Shown here in pieces: positions 1-12,765 of a stretch of DNA of 64,000 bases. The notes under the pieces were generated by a model. It had not been told where the DNA came from. It saw only the letters and a program-made list of their open reading frames with translations, and searched no databases. The DNA is from Tetrahymena elliotti 4EA (Eukaryota > Ciliophora > Oligohymenophorea > Hymenostomatida > Tetrahymenidae). Within the stretch, counting starts at the first letter, position 1, and each line of letters opens with the position of its first letter. The position numbers were made by a program, and so were the translations under genes. Where the stretch lies: NCBI GenBank assembly GCA_000231825.2, contig JH720355.1:384291-448290 (forward strand), written 5' to 3'.

Positions 1-554
1 GAAGAAAGATTAATACATTTAGCTAAATTTTAGCCCAATTATGTAGCTCCCTTATTATCAAATTAACTATTTCTTTTTATTAATTAAGAAAAAATAGCAA
101 TAAAAAAATGTTCTTGATAATAAAAAAATTAAATAATTATTTTAATGAAAGAGAAAAAAGAAATTTGCCAGAAATTATTGAAAAACCATAAAATTTTTAG
201 GTACTTTTATGGTATAATTTCATTTTAAATTAATATTAAAACAAAAAAAACTTGATTACGCTTTGAGTGCCAAACTTGAGAGGTTAGAGCATTTAGTTAA
301 TCCAGATGCTAATTTTTATATGATTTTTTAGTTTATTAAACTTACGATACAAAATTTTTTAAAAATCATAAATTATAAATTTACAAAAAGTACTAAACTT
401 GGATAGAATATATGATAAATTAATATTTTCTGACAAAAAAAATTTAAATATTAAAATAGATATTTACTTTAGAGTTAGTCTCAAGGTAGAGAGATTAGAA
501 CACTTAGCTAAGCTGCTACCCAATTTGAATGCAGAATTTCCATTAGCCAATTCT
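1..554 (-). CDS. LRR protein, partial (runs off left edge)
   Basis: Read on the minus strand, three exons each encode one leucine-rich repeat: 554-468 (87 nt), 340-260 (81 nt) and 66-1 (cut by the window edge). Each starts after an AG and the first two end at a GT donor in phase 2. The repeats read like LGSSLAKCSNLSTLRLTL, SGLTKCSNLSSLALK and GATQLGQNLAKCINLSS, the CxNLxxLxLxL pattern of ribonuclease-inhibitor-type LRRs. A weaker repeat-like piece (FSSFNQLEIMI, ending at 783) may be an upstream exon. I see no start codon, and the 3' end lies outside the window. The repeat type is clear; whether the gene is intact or decayed is not. LRRs bind proteins; the partner is unknown. Confidence 0.55.
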
Positions 555-1840
555 CTTTAATAAAAATAAATAGAAGTGTTTACGAAAATATTTTTTTATT
601 TTATGAGATTGAAAGAGAAGTTAATTAGTAAAAAAATTTAGCAAATTAAAATTTTCATCTTTCAATTTAAAATTTTAAAAATAAAACTTAAAAAGTGTGT
701 TGGTAATTATTTTATTTCTTTCTTTCAATCTAAATTGAATTTCATAATTATAAAATTAAAACAGACATATTAAAATGTTTACCTTATCATGATTTCGAGC
801 TAATTAAATGAGGAGAACTGAGAGTTTAAAAACTTTTGATTTTGTTACATTATTTTTTTTTATTTAGTTTTATTTAGAATGAAGTTAAATGAAAATTAAT
901 CAATAGTCAAAATATTCATTAAAAAGCTTATTTTTATTTAAATAATTATGAATACTTACATCAAATAAAATAAAAAAAAATTTAAAGTAATTCAAAATCA
1001 TTTAATTTCATAAGCCTTTTTTGATGAAAATGGCTTTAAACATTATAAATCTTAATTAGATTTAATTAAAAAAAATCCTCTTATAAATAATCATTAATCA
1101 AAATCAAATAATGTGGTGTTAATTGAGCAAAATGCAACTTTTAGGGATTAATTTTAACATGAAAAATAAAGCATTCTCCTACTAATTTAAAAACTCTTTT
1201 TTTTGGATATTAACTTTCAAAGTTCAAAGAGGAGAATAATTATTCAGTTTTAAACATTATTTTATAATAAATGGTTAAATTATTTTTAATTATACTTCAA
1301 CTTTTATCTTAAAATAATATTTAATAAATATTTAAGCTCACCTATTATTATTAAAAAAAAATGTAAATTTACTTATTCACTTTGATTTTTTTCAAACTAA
1401 TCAAATAAACTTAAATTAATTTATTAACTTTTAGAAAATTAAGAAAATATTATTGAGTTTGTCTTAAGTTAGAAAAAGTAAATGAATATGTAATAGAATT
1501 ATATAGATAATCTTCAAAATGTAATATAGCTTTACTTTTTATCATATTATATTTTACTTTTATTAAATAAAAGTTTCTAAAATCATAATTTTTGTCTCAC
1601 ATAAGCCTTCTTCTAGATTTTTCGTAAAATACTACAAAATTTTATTAAAATTTTTGACTTTTAATTAACAAACACATTTACTTTTAAAAATATTAAAGAT
1701 AATTTTTTGTTTCTTTTTGCTTAAATTATTATTTAAATATTTTAGCTTTAGTTCCTTTAGTTTCTAATCTCCATATTAATTTAAAATATTATTCTTTCTA
1801 TTTTATTAACACTTACTAATATGATTTTAAATAATATTAG
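555..1840. other. AT-rich gap between head-to-head LRR genes
   Basis: It should hold the first exons of both LRR genes, but I could not fix them. A possible minus-strand LRR exon ends at 783. Otherwise AT-rich with no motif I recognise. Confidence 0.5.
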
Positions 1841-3787
1841 ACATAATTTTAAAGCTGAAGACAACCTATCAATCTTATTTTCTTGTATAGTCTAGTGTAC
1901 TAATTTATCAGATTTAACTCTACTTATTGAGTAAATATTTTTAGTATAAATAAATAAACCTAATATTCCTCTTTTAATTTAAACATTTTTATAAAAATTC
2001 TAGACATTATTCAATAAGTTTTATTACAATATTAAAAGGAACTAATAGATAGGTGACAAAGGAGTTTCAGATTTGGGATCTACTTTATCTAAATGCAAAA
2101 ATCTCTCTACTTTAACTCTCAATCTTAAGTAAATATTTAGTTTTTAAAACATTTTTATCTCTCTGTATGAAAACTTATTTCATATTTTACTTATTTGAAA
2201 AGAAAAAATGAAATTAGTGATAATGGCCTGTAAAATTTGAATTAAAGTTTATCTCTATGCTCTAAAATTTCAAGTTTAAATATATGCCTTGGGTAAAAAT
2301 AAATTCAATTAAATTTTGTTTTATTATCAATTAATCTATTCATATTGTTATTTTTTTAATATTTCAATATGATTTTATCAAGTCAAAAATCGGATAAAAA
2401 TTAAATAAATTTGTTAATTTTTGATTTTTTTAACTTTAAATATTATTAAATATGAAAAAGATAAAATTAAATTACTGATGAAGGAATTAAGAGTTTCAGT
2501 TTCTTTTTAGGTAATAAAATAATAAAATTTGATCTGAATCTTCAGTAAAAATATTAAATTATATTTAATTAAATATATTTTGATTTAATTTATTTTTCTC
2601 AAATAACAAGTGAGAGTTAAATTGGTGAAAAGGGTATCTCTCACTTAAGTTCTTGTTTAGCTTAATGTATAAATCTTACTAAAATTAATCTCTTACTTAG
2701 GTAGAAAAAATATAATGTTAATTTCAGTAAAAAAACGATGAAATAATATTTTATTTATTTAAAAGCAAATTTTAAGAAGAATATTTTGTTATTGTACCCT
2801 TGATTTTTAACAAAAATTTTTTTATTCCAAATATTTAATAATATTTTACTTTTACTTTATTATTTCCACTTTTCAATTTTGATTTTTTCTTGTAAACATT
2901 TTTATTTTTTCTTAATAAAAGCTTTAATCTTATTAATACTAATGCTTTATCATATTTGGGTTCTGGCTTAACTCATTGCACTAATCTCAAAAGTTTGATA
3001 ATCGATCTCGGGTAAAAGAAGTTTTTTACATTTTTTTTTTTAATGATTTAATTATTAGTTAAAACTTTTTAATTAATAAGATTAATTTAATTAGAAGATT
3101 GAGATCAAATATTTTTTTAATATAAAGATCCAACTAAATTTATAATGAGGGAGCACCAAAACTCTGTTCTTATTTTACTTAGTGTCCTAGTATCAAACAT
3201 TTATAACTTGCATTATGGTAAAAATAAATATCATAATTTTATTCTTTTGTTTTATTCAATAAAATTTAAAGCTCACAAAATCAATTTAAGGTAACAGCTT
3301 TATTTTTTTTTTTCATTCACTTTGTATTGATGAAAGCCTTATTTTGTAATATTAAATTTTCCTTTTTAAAAATTTTGTATTGCACTCACTACTTTTATTC
3401 ATAAAAATATTATTCGTTCATAGGGGTAATTGTATAAATTATGCAGGGGTAACAAGCTTAGGTGCTTAATTAGCTAAATGTTCTAATATTTCTGTTTTAG
3501 TTCTAGATCTTTGGTAATAATAACACATTTAATTTGAATTCTTTTCTTTTTTACTAGAATTATTTAAAAATAAATTAATTTATTCAACATACTTTACATT
3601 TTATTTTATTATTATTTTTTTTTTTAATTTACTTCATCAATATTTTCATTTTAAATCAAATATTTCTTCTAAAAATAAAAGGGAAAATGATTTTTATGAG
3701 GAAGGATTTTAATAATTAAGAAAAAGTATTTTTAAAATGAAGAAATTAGTGAAATATGTGATATATGGCTAGTTAATATATTATTGA
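1841..3787 (+). CDS. LRR protein, one repeat per exon (5' end undetermined)
   Basis: Nine exons join in frame: 1841-1930, 2039-2128, 2203-2292, 2461-2544, 2611-2700, 2922-3011, 3128-3217, 3424-3513 and 3682-3787, the last ending in TGA. Seven internal exons are exactly 90 nt and one is 84. All introns are in phase 2, interrupting the last codon of the repeat core. Each exon encodes one LRR such as GDKGVSDLGSTLSKCKNL, GEKGISHLSSCLAQCINL or GVTSLGAQLAKCSNI. The pattern is ribonuclease-inhibitor-like, with a 30-residue unit. The first exon with the ATG was not found; the introns at 2293-2460 and 2701-2921 are long enough to hide a degenerate exon. The product is probably a protein-binding scaffold; no other domain is visible. 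The consistent frame argues against a dead gene. Confidence 0.7.
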
Positions 3788-4215
3788 TCAAATTAAGATT
3801 TGAATTGATGTTTTCTTTACTAAAAACTGTAAATGAAAATCATATTTGAATTTTAGAATTGATTTTTATCAAATGCTATTGTAAATATTATATCAATAAA
3901 TTTAAAGAGTTAGTTTGAATTAAAATACAAACAGAATTAATTGTTTAAAAGAGTATTTATGGTGTAAATATTTTTAATTTTCTACTTTGACAAATTTAGA
4001 ATGTCATGCATAATAGTAAGTAATGTGGTTTATATTAGAAAATAATGATTCTTATAAATTGAAGTTAGAAAAATTTTTTTAAAATTAATAATCTATAATA
4101 GCTATATATACTTTAAAAGACTCAATAAAATAAAAATAACTTGCAATTGATTACTAAAAAAAAAGAATCAACCAATAAATAAATAATTTTGTTATATAAC
4201 ATGTTTTTAATTTTT
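3788..4215. other. Convergent intergenic gap
   Basis: Lies between the 3' ends of the LRR gene (+) and the Q/N-rich gene (-). AT-rich; nothing recognised. Confidence 0.6.
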
Positions 4216-7200
4216 TCATTTTATAGAATTTTATATTTAAGAAAATTTATTTAAGCCATATTAACCTGATATACTATTACTTTTTTAGTGTATTCTCATG
4301 CATGTTATAGGATTTTTAGGTAATTCTTTCTTTTAACTATTTTAATCAGATTAGTTCATTTTTAGTTTCTTATCTATCTGTTAATTTAGTTATTTTTTGA
4401 TATTAAATGTCTACTCATTTAATACTTTTGGATTGTTAGTTAAATTTGAAGTATTTTTAGTGCTGCTCATGTTATTTGTAGAATAATTTGAGAATTTATT
4501 GTTATTGCTCTTATCAAACTTATTCTGTGATATTTCAATTTTGTTTTGTTCTCTCATACCAGAAGTTTATATATTTTCTTATTGTGGATTTTAAGATTAT
4601 TAATAAACTTATTTTGTTTGTTGTTGCTATTAGTATTGTGCAGTACTTAGAGATGATTAAATATTTTTAAAACTATTTAAATCATAAACAAAACTACTAG
4701 AATTTCTATTAGTATTAAATGGCGAGTAAGGTTCAATTGATTTTAGAGGACTTTCAGGTTATTAAAATTTCTGCTCAGAAGGATTATTAATAATTTTATT
4801 ATCTACACTCTTTTTAGGTAGAATATAGCTGCTATTTGTATTTAATGGTATTTGAGTTTGGCTGTATGAGGTAGTATTATTAGTTTATTATTTATAAGAG
4901 GGTGTGTATTAAGAAATATGCCTTGATTTAACAGGAGTTGGCTAATTCTTTTAAGTACAAAAACTATTATTTTTCATTCTATCTTACTAGTTTTATATGA
5001 CATCTTTCTAACTGTGAGATCTTAGAATTTTATCTTTGTTAGATAAGGGGGATACCTTTTCTTTTTAGCTGCTCTTAGAATGAGCTTATGCCTTAGTGCT
5101 AATATTATAATTATTTTCAAAACCTTTTATTTCTAATATGTTATTTGCCAAATTTGTTTCAAAATTAGAATTAAGATTAGTTTGATTTAACTGCAATTAT
5201 TTTAGTAATGTTTATGATTCTCTAATATATTAATTACTTGGTTAAATTATAAAATTACTCTCAGTTTATTAAGGTTATAGAATTTAGCTTTATTGGAATG
5301 TTTAAGTTGGATTCATAGCTTAGACATTTAAATAATTATTTTTTTAATTGATATCAATATTTATCTAATTAGCAAATTGAGATTTCTAATTGAGAATTTG
5401 CTGCTCACTTTGGTTTTCAAAAGAATTTTACAAGAATTTATTTGCCTTTTTTATTTTTTCTTCTTCGTTGTATAATAGAGAGCTCATATCATTTTTAAGA
5501 TTGAAACTTTTCTTGCTCTAAACATTTTCTTCTTTTTTACCAATTAGTGTTGACTATAAGCTTGGTGATTTTTGAATCCCACGTTGACCAGCTGGCTATG
5601 ATTTATTTCTCAATCTAGTGATGGGATTTTCTTTTTCTCTCTTAACAAGTTTTTGTGCATTAGGAAGATAAATTTCCTTAGTCGAACTATTCTAAATTAT
5701 CCCACTGCTATTGCTGTTGATTTCTTGAACGATTTTAGGTTGTTAGAAATTATCTTAAATTTGAGCATTAATTTTCATAGATATATCATCAATTTTGTTT
5801 TTATTATCTGCTAACTTTTACTGTATTTAGAGCAAATTCATCTAATCTTGTGGAATCTAGGGAGGTAGAATAGAAGTTGTATCTCTTAAATTTGTGTTAG
5901 AGGACATTAAAAATAATCCACTATTATGAAAATTATGGCTTTTACTGCTTATTTAGGATTGCTTAAGCTAATTTATTTGTTAATAGCATATGGAGTTAAT
6001 TCGGCCTTCATTTTGGTAGGTCTTACTGCAATTATTTTCTTTTATATTTTTATTAATATTATCTTTGCTTTATTAATTTACATAACTATTATAAAGAATA
6101 TCACTCTTTTTTAAGACTTGAATATTATTATAACTCTATGAATTGTAATAAGGTTAAGTAAAAATATTTACAACACTTAATTATTACTAGCTTTATAAGG
6201 ATTAATTAGAAGGAATGGCCACATTCTTAGTAAAATTAGGAATACCAAAGTTGTTTTAGATTAAAGCAGATTCACCACTATTAAAGATTGTTGGGACGAA
6301 ACCTTATTCATTACTTGGAGAATTAATATTCATAATTCCATCATCTTAACACATTTAATTATTAGCAAAATATTTTGATGGTGACTAAATAAATCCAGAG
6401 CTATTATTAGCTTATCCGTTTTAGTAAGAGACCCTGTTAATATTTTCATGAGAGCTAAATTTATCTTATACATTTTCAAATTAGTTAATCTAGTTATTAG
6501 TTATTGGTAGAATATTTGCCTTTGTTTCTTGTATTTAGAATTTGGTTGGTGATGGCTAAAACATGCTTTAATAAATTTATTATTAACTTTATAAAATCTA
6601 ACTGGATTATAAGATTGGCGAATTGATAATTTAGTTATTTTGGGATTAGAAATTAATTTAACTTTAGTATATCTATTGATTAGAGCAAATGTTGTATTAA
6701 TTCTATAGCTAACTAGTATCACTTGATAATTAATTATTTTTTTTAGGTTCATTAACAGTACCTAACGAGCTATAATTCGCTACATGTAATTAATTATTTA
6801 TTTCCTTATTTTCTATAAGATAATCAACTGGTACGTTACTAGTATTAGTTTTTTATATAAAAATACTATTTTTTTAAGAGTTATTAGTGTTCATCACACC
6901 TTAGTCATACTAGAAAGGAGATAAATTGTTTTAGCTTAAATCATCTATATTTACTTTATATGATTTAGGTGTTTGTGATTTTTCAATTGTTTTTATCATA
7001 GGTGAATTTAAATAAACTTGTGTTGACTAAGTATTTTAAGCTGTCTCTTGACTAATAAGAGGTGCTTTTTTTATTGTTGTGATGTTTCCACTTGTACCTT
7101 ATAGTCCCTCAAAAGTTGATTTTTCATTCTTTTTTTTCAATATTTCAAACTTTGTAAAGTTGCAGGTCTAGTTATTGTTAAGCTCTTGCACTTTGGTTTC

Positions 7201-7533
7201 TATATTTGGATTTTCATCAGTTATTGAGTCTTACATTGTAAAGTCATAGTCTGAATTAGCTTAATCTTTCTTTGATTTATTTAAAAGTTTTTTTAAGTTT
7301 TTTTTCTAAAAAGGCCCGGTGGGTTTGATAGACTGAGGTGAGTTTTTATCCATACGGCTCGACTACTGTTAAGAATTATCGTAAACTTAATTACTTCTCA
7401 TTGATTCTTAATTCTGCTAATTAAAAATTTGATGACTTATTTCTTCTTAATGACTAACAACATGCTCCTAAATAGAAGTACAGCTCTTTTAAGATTATAA
7501 AAAATAAATCAATAATTAAAATTATTTATTCAT
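4216..7533 (-). CDS. Hypothetical long Q/N/S-rich protein
   Basis: A single open frame of 1106 codons with no intron, closed by TGA at 4216-4218. In-frame ATGs are at 7533, 7401 and 7353. I used 7533 because the stretch between them is coding-like (SCTSIQEHVVSHQEEISHQ); 7353 (MDKNSPQSIKPTGPF) is the conservative alternative. The protein is low-complexity: glutamine (mostly TAA/TAG), asparagine and serine dominate. There are scattered basic clusters (KKNLKKLLNKSKK near the start) and SP/TP sites, and no transmembrane segment or catalytic motif. It resembles the disordered, prion-like proteins common in ciliates, and I assign no function. It shares a 1.2-kb upstream region with the RBM5-like gene, transcribed the other way. 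Confidence 0.8.
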
Positions 7534-8736
7534 TATCTCTAACAATGAATTATACATTTTTAAAAATTAAATCCAATGCAAATTGGAATAAAAATTTAAT
7601 CCTTCAAATCACAAATTAATCTAACTAAAATAAAGTTTTACAGGAGATTGTATAGTATCCATAAAAGGGTTTGTACCTAAATTAACCATAATTTTGCTAT
7701 ATAGGGTCTATCTATCAAAATCATCCAGGGACTATTTGCTTTTAGACTGAACTCTTTTTTAGCTTTCAGGATGCAAATATCTAAAAGACATATGAAATAT
7801 AATATATATTGTATTAGTTAGTTTGTTTGTTTATTTACCTATTTTTTCTACTATTATCAAAATTTATAGTAAACAACTTAAAATTTTTAGCTTAGATTAT
7901 ATTTTATGTAAATTAAATTACAGTTAACTGGTTTCTACTTTACTTTATCTTATTATTAACTTTTATTTTTTTGCAGATATTATGTAGAATAACTTAATCT
8001 AAATTATTTATTTTTTTACACTACTGTCAAACAAACAAAAATTAATCTATAATAAGGTTTTTCATTTTTATTTATGTTTTTAATTATAAGAATACTAATT
8101 CATGGGTTCTTAACAAAAAAGTAAATTTACAAATAAATGTGTTTTTCTATCAATTGAATTTTAATATTAAATTTATCTTTGCTAATCATTATTATTGAAC
8201 AAATAATAATTCTTAAAATGAGCTTCATTTTTTTGTATTTTTTAGATGATTGAAATACCTGTTAAATTAAAATTTTAAAAATATTCCTCTTTTTAAATAA
8301 AATGCATAAAATCAATTCAAAAAAATAAATGGATTTATTTGAAGATTCAAATTTCCTTGTTAACTATTTAAAATAATTTTTAAAGTTTCTCTTGATTGAT
8401 TTATCTTTTATAAATTTTAAATGGTTGTAGTCTTTTTCAAGTGTAAATAAATAATTGTGAATTTTATTTTTATTTTTATAAAATTGCAAACAAACAAATA
8501 ATATTTTTTGAGAAATATTTCATAAATCTTGAATATAAAAATTAAGAAACAAATAAATGAATAAACTAAAATCATATGATTTGAAATTAGACATTAATAT
8601 ATTTATAGTGAATTATTATTCATTGAGTTAAAGAGGATTTTGAGTTTTTATTTTGTAAATATTCTTTATTTCTTGATTAGTGAATTTAAATCAAAACAAA
8701 ATTTGATAAATTAATTTGTTTATTTTTTTAATTTTA
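7534..8736. promoter_or_regulatory. Bidirectional intergenic region with CAAACAAA motifs
   Basis: Both flanking genes start here and diverge. A CAAACAAACAAA-type motif occurs three times, pointing toward the gene each would serve: on the minus strand at 7821-7832, and on the plus strand at 8028-8040 and 8487-8498. The same motif sits directly before the PABP start codon (33211-33223). A 5'-leader or promoter role is an inference from position only. No TATA box can be told apart in such AT-rich DNA. Confidence 0.4.
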
Positions 8737-11700
8737 ATGTCAGATAGAAGAAAAACCAAGAGGTCTTACAGTCGCTCTAGATCTAGATCAAGTTCTAGGT
8801 CAAGAAATAAAAAGAGTACTAAAAATAGTTAAAATGATTATTATCGTAGCTCTTAAAATAACAGTAGTTCTTACTCAAATAATGGAGGGGGTAGTAGCAG
8901 TAGTAGAAGACATACAGAAAGTACAACATATCAATCAAGCAGCAAAAACAATAATTCTTCCAGTGGAAGCTCTAAAAATGATTATAATTACTCTTCAAGC
9001 AATTATCAAGGAAATCATTCAAATAGCAGCACAAATAAAGATTAAAAGAGTTCTAAGGACAGTAAAGAAAGTAGAGATTATAGAGATAGCAGAGATAATA
9101 GAGATTATAAAGATAGTAGAGATAGCAAAGACAGTAGAGATAATAGAGATAGAGACCACAGAGATCATAGAGATAGTAGAGATAATAGAGATAACAAAGA
9201 GCATAGAATCAATAAAGACTCAAGAGATAGAGAAAAAGAGAGGGAGAGAGAGAAAGAAAAAGAGAGAGAAAATAAATCATCTTCAAACAAAGACACAAAA
9301 AAGCATTCATCATCATAGAATAAAAAGGAAAGCAGTTATTCTAGATCACATTCCCGTTCACACTCTCGCCATAGATCTTCAAGATCATCATCTTCATCTG
9401 ACGAAAAGAAAAAGTAGAAATCACATGAAAAACTACAAAGCAGGTATAATTAAATGATTGAAAAATCCCTCAGCAGATCATCATCATAATTGTGTGAATC
9501 AATATATTATCTGATTTACTATAATTGATGATTAAGTGGTTTTTAGAAGATATATGGGGATATTTCTAGCAGTATAAACACTCTAATTAAGCATGTTAAA
9601 TCGAAATAAATAATAGCTCTCAATAATGGAACTTTAAAGCAAAGTATGATGAATCTAAGTGGTTGATGATTGAGAATATACCAGAGACAATTGAAAAAAA
9701 GGATATTGAAGAGAAGCTCACTCAAGTCAGTGCAGATTGTGGAACTTCGATATATGATGATGTATGACATTATAATATTTTCTATTTTCTCAAAGCGAAG
9801 AATTGAATGATGAAAAAGCAAACAACACATTATGAATTCAAATTAAATCTAATGAATAAAAAACAACATTTTATTTAGATAAACATTTTTTTAATCTATA
9901 ATTTATTTATTTGCTTTTATTTAACTTAATAAAATATTATTTTGTTTCTAAAATTATTATTTTATTTTTAAAAGATAAGACTAGTTCCATATCTTGGAAG
10001 TGCATATATCTAATATCCTTCAGTGAGTGCAGCTTCAAAGACTTTGTATCACCTCAAAGGCAAAGTTAAATTAAAAGATCAATTCTATCCTATTGATTTT
10101 TATAACACTACTTCAGGCTCTAATGGAAGTTAAAGTGGTGGAAATCAATCAAAAGCAGCAAGTTTATATGATAATGTTTAGGCAGATTGGATTTGTGATA
10201 AATGTGATTATAAAAATTTTGCTAAGAGAGTTAAATGTAACAAATGTGAAAAGCCACGTTCCTCCAGTTGTAGATTAATCATGAGCAGTATAGGAAGTAT
10301 CAAACCTACTATAGGTACAAGTTCTGGTGCTTAAGGTGAGCTTACTACTTCGTTAATGATTAGAGGTAATGTTGTATCAACAATTAGTGAATCTCATTTG
10401 ATTGATGCATTTGAAGTAAGATAAAATTTTTTTAACACATTAGATATTTATTTAAATTGATAGCTTAAAATTAATTACTAGTGATATTCCGAATTTCTTA
10501 TTTAATTTATTTAAAAGAGATATGCAAAGATTAAGGATGTGAGATTAGTAAAAAACAAACAAACCAATTAGCAAAAGGATTTTGCCTTTGTAGAATTCTA
10601 TACTATTGAGGATGCAGAAATGGTTTTAGCCTAAACTAATGTTCCAGAATTTAGAGTAGCTGGAGAGCCTGTAACCGTATTGATAAGCAGAAATAAGAAA
10701 GCAGAAGAGGCTTCTTCTTCATCTTATCCTATGGTAGCATCAGCAGCTTATGATTATAACTAGTAATAGTATGGAGCTTAATATGACTATAGCTAATATT
10801 ATTAATAAATGTATTCATAGTATGGCCAATAGCCAACTTACATAGATTATGATGCTGTCGGCTATACAACTTATGACTAATAATAGTAATAACTTCAGTA
10901 AGCTTACTAATAATAGACAGAATAGATATTACCATCTTCACCATACAAATAAGTGTAGCAAACTCAATTATAAGCATAGATACCCTCTTAAATCCAATTA
11001 AATCTTGCTCAGTAACAAGCACCCTAATAATAAGCTGCTCCTATGATGTAATTTGATGTAACTTATGAAACATTTGATTAATCAGACTTGATAAAGTAAG
11101 CTCTTGAAAATGTAAAGAATCACTCTTTGACTTTGCAATAACAAAAAGAAGAAGAAAAATAAAAATAAGGTAATAATTTCAATAAAATTGTGTTTAATTT
11201 CAAACGTTATTTCTTGAAAAATAAGAGTAATTCAGAGTCCAGTAGTAACATGAAGAGTAAAAAAAAAAGGAGTAAGCTGAAAAGAATTTGTAAGCATAGA
11301 AGACTATGGAAGATCAAATAAAGATTTTAGAAGAATAAAAAAAGGCATTGAAGAAAACTAAAGAAGATAATAAAATGAAAGAAATTAGTAATAAGATATA
11401 GGAAAAGTAAGATGAATAATAAAGACAAAAATAGAGATTAGAAAAATTAAAAGAGGTTTCTTAAAATGATGATGGAAATTTAGAATAATCATTTGATCAA
11501 GAAAAGAGCAATGTAGATAGTAACAAATTGGGCTTTATATAATTTGAAACTAATGCTTTCTCAACATCTTCTTAACCTTTAAAAACAATTGATTTTTCAC
11601 TTAACTTGAACTCTAGTTCTTCTTCTAAGCAAAAAGAAAAGATTTATATTTGTACAATATGTAAAAATAAGTTCGAATCAGATAAGGCTGTAAATATTCA

Positions 11701-11755
11701 CTACTCTCATTCTAAATTGCACAAAGAAAACTTAAAGCTTTATGGATTAATTTGA
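8737..11755 (+). CDS. RBM5/RBM10-like RNA-binding splicing factor
   Basis: Five exons join in phase: 8737-9493, 9547-9761, 9975-10415, 10518-11169 and 11226-11755 (TGA), 864 aa. Order: N-terminal RS/RD-rich region (SRSRSRSSSRSR, then many RD/RDN/RDS units, about 100-240); RRM1 (about 290-365, KWLMIENIPETIE..); RanBP2-type zinc finger (about 394-418, WICDKC..CNKCEKP, cysteines 398/401/412/415); RRM2 (about 450-535); a Y/Q-rich stretch where RBM5 has its OCRE domain; a charged coiled coil; and a C-terminal C2H2/U1-type finger (CTICKNKF..H). This order matches human RBM5/RBM10 and plant SUA, which act in spliceosome assembly and alternative splicing in the nucleus. The C-terminal G-patch of those proteins is absent: the chain stops 10 residues after the last finger histidine. 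Family assignment is confident, orthology less so. Confidence 0.85.
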
Positions 11756-12765
11756 TATTATTTTACATATTACTTACTTATTTTGCTTTCTAAAAACAAA
11801 AAATTCTTATTTTAATTTTTTTTATTTTTAAATAAAATTATTTTCATAATTAATTAGTTCAAGAAAAAAAATATTCAAAAATAAAATTTTTATTGCCTTT
11901 TTAAAAATACATCATAAATAATTTAATTTTCCCAAATATTCCTTAAAATCTGGAATTTATAGTATTTTAAAAAGAATTTTACTCAAACAAACAATAACTT
12001 TTTTGATAGAAATGAGTTTTTAAAATTATTCATTAAGTTAGTCTCTCTTTTTAAGGCTTCAATTATATTATATTACTAATTGAAAATTAAAAGAAGAACA
12101 CATATTATACTTCTAAAAATTAAAAATTAAAACTGCTCTTTTAATATTAGTATTTATTATTAATATTGAATTATGGAAGATTTTAAAATTAAAATAATGG
12201 ATAGAAAAAGGAGATAATTCATTGCTAATTATATTTGAGATACATAGATTATAAACAAAGAGGATAAAATATAGTAAGGTATGTGTTTGTTAAATTTTAT
12301 GGATAAATAAATTACTTAAATTTTGAGTAATCTTTTGAATTTACATTTTTTTAGATAATTTGTTGGTTAAAAAGAGTTTTAAAGTGAGGAAGAAGTTTCT
12401 TTTTCATATAATTTAAATAAATTTAAGAAAATATTTATAATTTTAATTATTTTATGATAAAAGATATTATTTCTCCTACTTAAAAACGATTGTAACTTAT
12501 GAAGAATAAATAAATTAATGCTTACATTTTAAAATTGTTAAAAAAGTTTTAAAGAGTAGCTCCGATTATTGAATTTAGTTACTCAAATTTTAAAGTTCTT
12601 TAAATTTCGAAGGTAAATTAATAAAGAGAGACTATGTTTTTAGTGTGCATGCAAGATTTATAAACAAACTAAGACGACAGTTTTTGATAATAGTAATATT
12701 AAATTTAATTCAAAACTATCAAAAAAAATTAAAATATTAAGTAAGCTTAAAACTAGTTTAAGTAA
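11756..12765. other. Intergenic, nothing recognised
   Basis: AT-rich 3' flank of the RBM5-like gene and 5' flank of the TMEM8-like gene. One CAAACAAACAA motif at 11984-11995 is the only notable element. Confidence 0.5.

Noticed and set aside
1..560. Plus-strand reading with repeated ERLEHLAK-like peptides
   Set aside because: The minus strand gives proper LRR repeats with splice sites; the plus peptides are its antisense.
8834..9457. 207-codon plus frame rich in I/E
   Set aside because: Out-of-frame reading of the RD-repeat region of the RBM5-like gene; the true frame starts at 8737.
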